Assembly (NCBI GenBank): GCA_030631455.1 | Contig: DAOVLC010000063.1 | Coordinates: 1 to 7,413 of the forward strand | Source of the DNA: Candidatus Zixiibacteriota bacterium | Lineage (GTDB): Bacteria > Zixibacteria > MSB-5A5 > JAABVY01 > JAHJOQ01 | Reading direction: 5' to 3' | DNA: 7,413 nucleotides | In this document: positions 5,611-7,413 of the stretch, one piece after another | Layout of the letters: every line of letters begins with the position of its first letter | Numbering within the stretch: the stretch's first letter is position 1 | Made by a program: the position numbers and the translations under genes | The notes under the pieces: model-generated | The model's database searches: none | Told to the model about the DNA's origin: nothing | The model's input: only the letters and a program-made list of their open reading frames with translations

Positions 5611-7413
5611 ATGAGGAAAGAAATGAAAAGAACATCAGTTATCGTCATTGGATTGGCGATGATCGCATTCTGCACATCGTCGAGCTACGGACAGACTCCC
5701 GAAGAAGTCCAGAAGATGTACGAGGAGTACAAGGAGTTGCAGGGGCGCTCCAGTCCCGAAACAATAGCGTCCTATCAATCCCCCCCGATTTTCGAAGACA
5801 GCTCGGTGAGTATTTTCGAAGATAGCTCGGTGAGTAGAAGTGAGCTGGCAGAGTCAGAACCGGCTGCTTCACAGCCAAGTGTCGATTCGTCTATACTAAA
5901 ACCGTTTGGCTATAACATGTTCACCGAATGGTCTGCTGATTTCGCGCCACCGGAGATAGCCACGGTACCGCCGGACTACAATATTGGTCCGGGCGACAAT
6001 CTGCTCGTCAATATGTGGGGCCGTGTCGATATGGAACTTAATCTGACGGTTAATCGCGAAGGCAAAGTATTCATTCCGAAGGTCGGCGATATTGTCTGTT
6101 ATGGTCTGACGCTCGAAGAACTTCAGAATAGGTTCGAAAAGAAGCTTTCACGAGTCTACTCCGAGTTCAATCTAAGCGTTTCTCTCGGAAAAATACGCAC
6201 GATCAAGGTTTTTGTGTATGGCGAGGTTAAACAGCCGGGCGGCTACACGCTCAGTTCGTTGTCGACTTTGTTTAATGCGTTATATGCGGCTCGTGGTCCA
6301 AACGAGCGCGGGACCATGCGCAAAGTCCGATTGCTTCGAGGTGGCAAAACAGTTCGGCAAATCGATCTCTACAACTTCCTGCTGCTCGGCGACGCGTCCG
6401 ATGATGTGAAGCTGGAGTCCGAGGACGTTGTATTCGTGCCTCTTGCCGGTGACCTTATCACAATGCAGGGAGAGGTCAAGCGTCCAGCCGTATACGAACT
6501 TCTCGGTGGAGAACGAATGAATGACGCAATAGAACTGGCGGGCGGCGTGAAGCCTACGGCATATACGAGCAGGGTGATGGTTGACAGAGTAGGGGACGCC
6601 GATAATAGAAAAGTAATCGATGTAGATTTGGGCAAGTCGATCGAGAACGGGTCCGGCCTTGTGATGAAGGGTGGCGATTACGTCACCGTGTTCTCAATAG
6701 ATCAAATGCACGAGAACGTAGTCTTCCTGTCCGGCCATATCAAGCATCCCGGCACGTATCAGTTCGAAGAAAAGCCAACTGTCTCGGAACTGCTATGCGG
6801 TGGCGATCAGCTCTATGATGATACATACCTGAAGCGCGCAGACTTGATCAGGACAAATGCGAATAGCAAACAGGAGATCATACCGGTCAATCTGGAAGCT
6901 ATTGTGGCAGGAGACCTGGATCAGGACGTGCAGCTCTGGCCGAAAGACAGCCTGGTTGTCTATTCAGTACGAGAAGTGACTCGGCAGAAGTTCGTCAGCG
7001 TCAGAGGCGAAGTCACTTACCCTGGGAAATATCGACTCTACGAAAAAATGAAGCTGTCCGACTTGATCTTCAGAGCCGGCAATCTCAACCGGAACGCATT
7101 TTTGCTGTCTGCTGAGATTGCGAGGCTGGGTCGGGAGGGTGTTACGGAGTTGTTCCACGCTGATCTGAAAAAACTCATCGGCGAGAAGGACCTGACTTAC
7201 GACGTCAAGCTGAAAGAAGATGATCAGGTGTTCATCCGTAAGATACCGGATTGGGAGGCTGAAAGGATTGTCTCGGTTGAAGGGGAAGTGAGATTCCCCG
7301 GTGAATATGCCCTTTCGTATTATGGTGAAACGCTGTATGAAATCATACAAAGGGCTGGGGGCTTGACCGACAGGGCGTTTCCAAGAGGTGCTGTGTTTAC
7401 GAGACCTGAGATC
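5611..7413 (+). CDS. Polysaccharide export protein with multiple SLBB domains, C-terminus beyond window
   Basis: Likely subunit of an envelope-spanning polysaccharide export channel, of the outer-membrane polysaccharide export (Wza-related) superfamily. The frame is open for 601 codons up to the window edge. Residues 1-27 form a signal peptide (basic start, hydrophobic 8-21), with probable cleavage after Ser-Tyr-Gly before Gln28; Cys21 follows Ile-Ala-Phe, a poor lipobox, so a lipoprotein is unlikely. A low-complexity Ser/Glu/Pro-rich linker (about 28-118) contains a duplicated eight-residue unit. The Poly_export domain spans about 121-195, with YNIGPGDNLLVNMWG (123-137). At least five SLBB repeats follow, each opening with a G-x-[VI]-x-x-P-x-x-Y-like motif at about 204, 287, 375, 466 and 558, spaced 83-92 residues. 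Classical Wza has far fewer SLBB repeats. The neighbouring rml genes suggest a rhamnose-like residue in the polymer; capsule, exopolysaccharide or O-antigen cannot be distinguished. Confidence 0.93.
   Translation, partial: MRKEMKRTSVIVIGLAMIAFCTSSSYGQTPEEVQKMYEEYKELQGRSSPETIASYQSPPIFEDSSVSIFEDSSVSRSELAESEPAASQPSVDSSILKPFGYNMFTEWSADFAPPEIATVPPDYNIGPGDNLLVNMWGRVDMELNLTVNREGKVFIPKVGDIVCYGLTLEELQNRFEKKLSRVYSEFNLSVSLGKIRTIKVFVYGEVKQPGGYTLSSLSTLFNALYAARGPNERGTMRKVRLLRGGKTVRQIDLYNFLLLGDASDDVKLESEDVVFVPLAGDLITMQGEVKRPAVYELLGGERMNDAIELAGGVKPTAYTSRVMVDRVGDADNRKVIDVDLGKSIENGSGLVMKGGDYVTVFSIDQMHENVVFLSGHIKHPGTYQFEEKPTVSELLCGGDQLYDDTYLKRADLIRTNANSKQEIIPVNLEAIVAGDLDQDVQLWPKDSLVVYSVREVTRQKFVSVRGEVTYPGKYRLYEKMKLSDLIFRAGNLNRNAFLLSAEIARLGREGVTELFHADLKKLIGEKDLTYDVKLKEDDQVFIRKIPDWEAERIVSVEGEVRFPGEYALSYYGETLYEIIQRAGGLTDRAFPRGAVFTRPEI
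5788..5835 (+). repeat. Two-copy 24-base tandem repeat inside the export gene
   Basis: Bases 5788-5811 and 5812-5835 are adjacent copies that differ at one silent position (GAC versus GAT). Each encodes IFEDSSVS, giving residues 60-67 and 68-75 of the export protein. It lies in the linker between signal peptide and Poly_export domain and keeps the reading frame. Near identity at the DNA level points to a recent duplication. Confidence 0.95.

Overview
The window looks like an ordinary chromosomal segment of a Gram-negative bacterium. The main argument is the gene at the right end, a secreted polysaccharide-export protein (Poly_export plus SLBB repeats) of the kind that works in the outer membrane. 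Base composition looks moderate (about half G+C by eye). Several genes carry clear Shine-Dalgarno sites, while rmlA and the GTG-started phosphodiesterase gene do not. Multi-SLBB exporters next to a short-form rml set, and a DUF3566-like protein outside Actinobacteria, suggest a little-cultured lineage, possibly of the FCB/Zixibacteria type. That placement is only an inference.

Left block, minus strand (1-2239): three genes read leftwards. They are a cytoplasmic glycerophosphodiester phosphodiesterase-family enzyme, a small two-helix membrane protein resembling DUF3566, and glutamyl-tRNA synthetase (gltX), whose C-terminus lies beyond base 1. The membrane-protein gene and gltX are 9 bases apart, and the gltX ribosome-binding site overlaps the stop codon of the gene before it, so those two are surely cotranscribed. 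The phosphodiesterase gene is 87 bases further upstream.

Middle block, plus strand (2348-5442): after a divergent intergenic region comes a tight four-gene cluster in the order rmlA, rmlC-like, rmlB, rmlD. It encodes the route from glucose-1-phosphate and dTTP to dTDP-glucose, the 4-keto-6-deoxy intermediate, the epimerised keto sugar and finally dTDP-L-rhamnose or a related dTDP-6-deoxyhexose. Genes overlap by 8 and 14 bases or are separated by 9. The RmlC-like protein is short and departs from classical RmlC at several active-site positions, so the exact sugar product is not certain.

Right block, plus strand (5443-7413): a 168-base gap holds a possible sigma-54-type promoter, a small inverted repeat and a good ribosome-binding site. 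It is followed by a secreted export protein with one Poly_export domain and at least five SLBB repeats, still open at the window edge. This probably starts an exopolysaccharide, capsule or O-antigen locus, with the rml cluster supplying an activated sugar and the SLBB protein forming part of the export channel. I saw no RNA gene, mobile element, CRISPR array or clear rho-independent terminator. Nothing in the window convinces me of a wholly new system; the best leads are the divergent RmlC, the possible sigma-54 promoter, the recent tandem duplication in the export protein and the DUF3566-gltX pairing.
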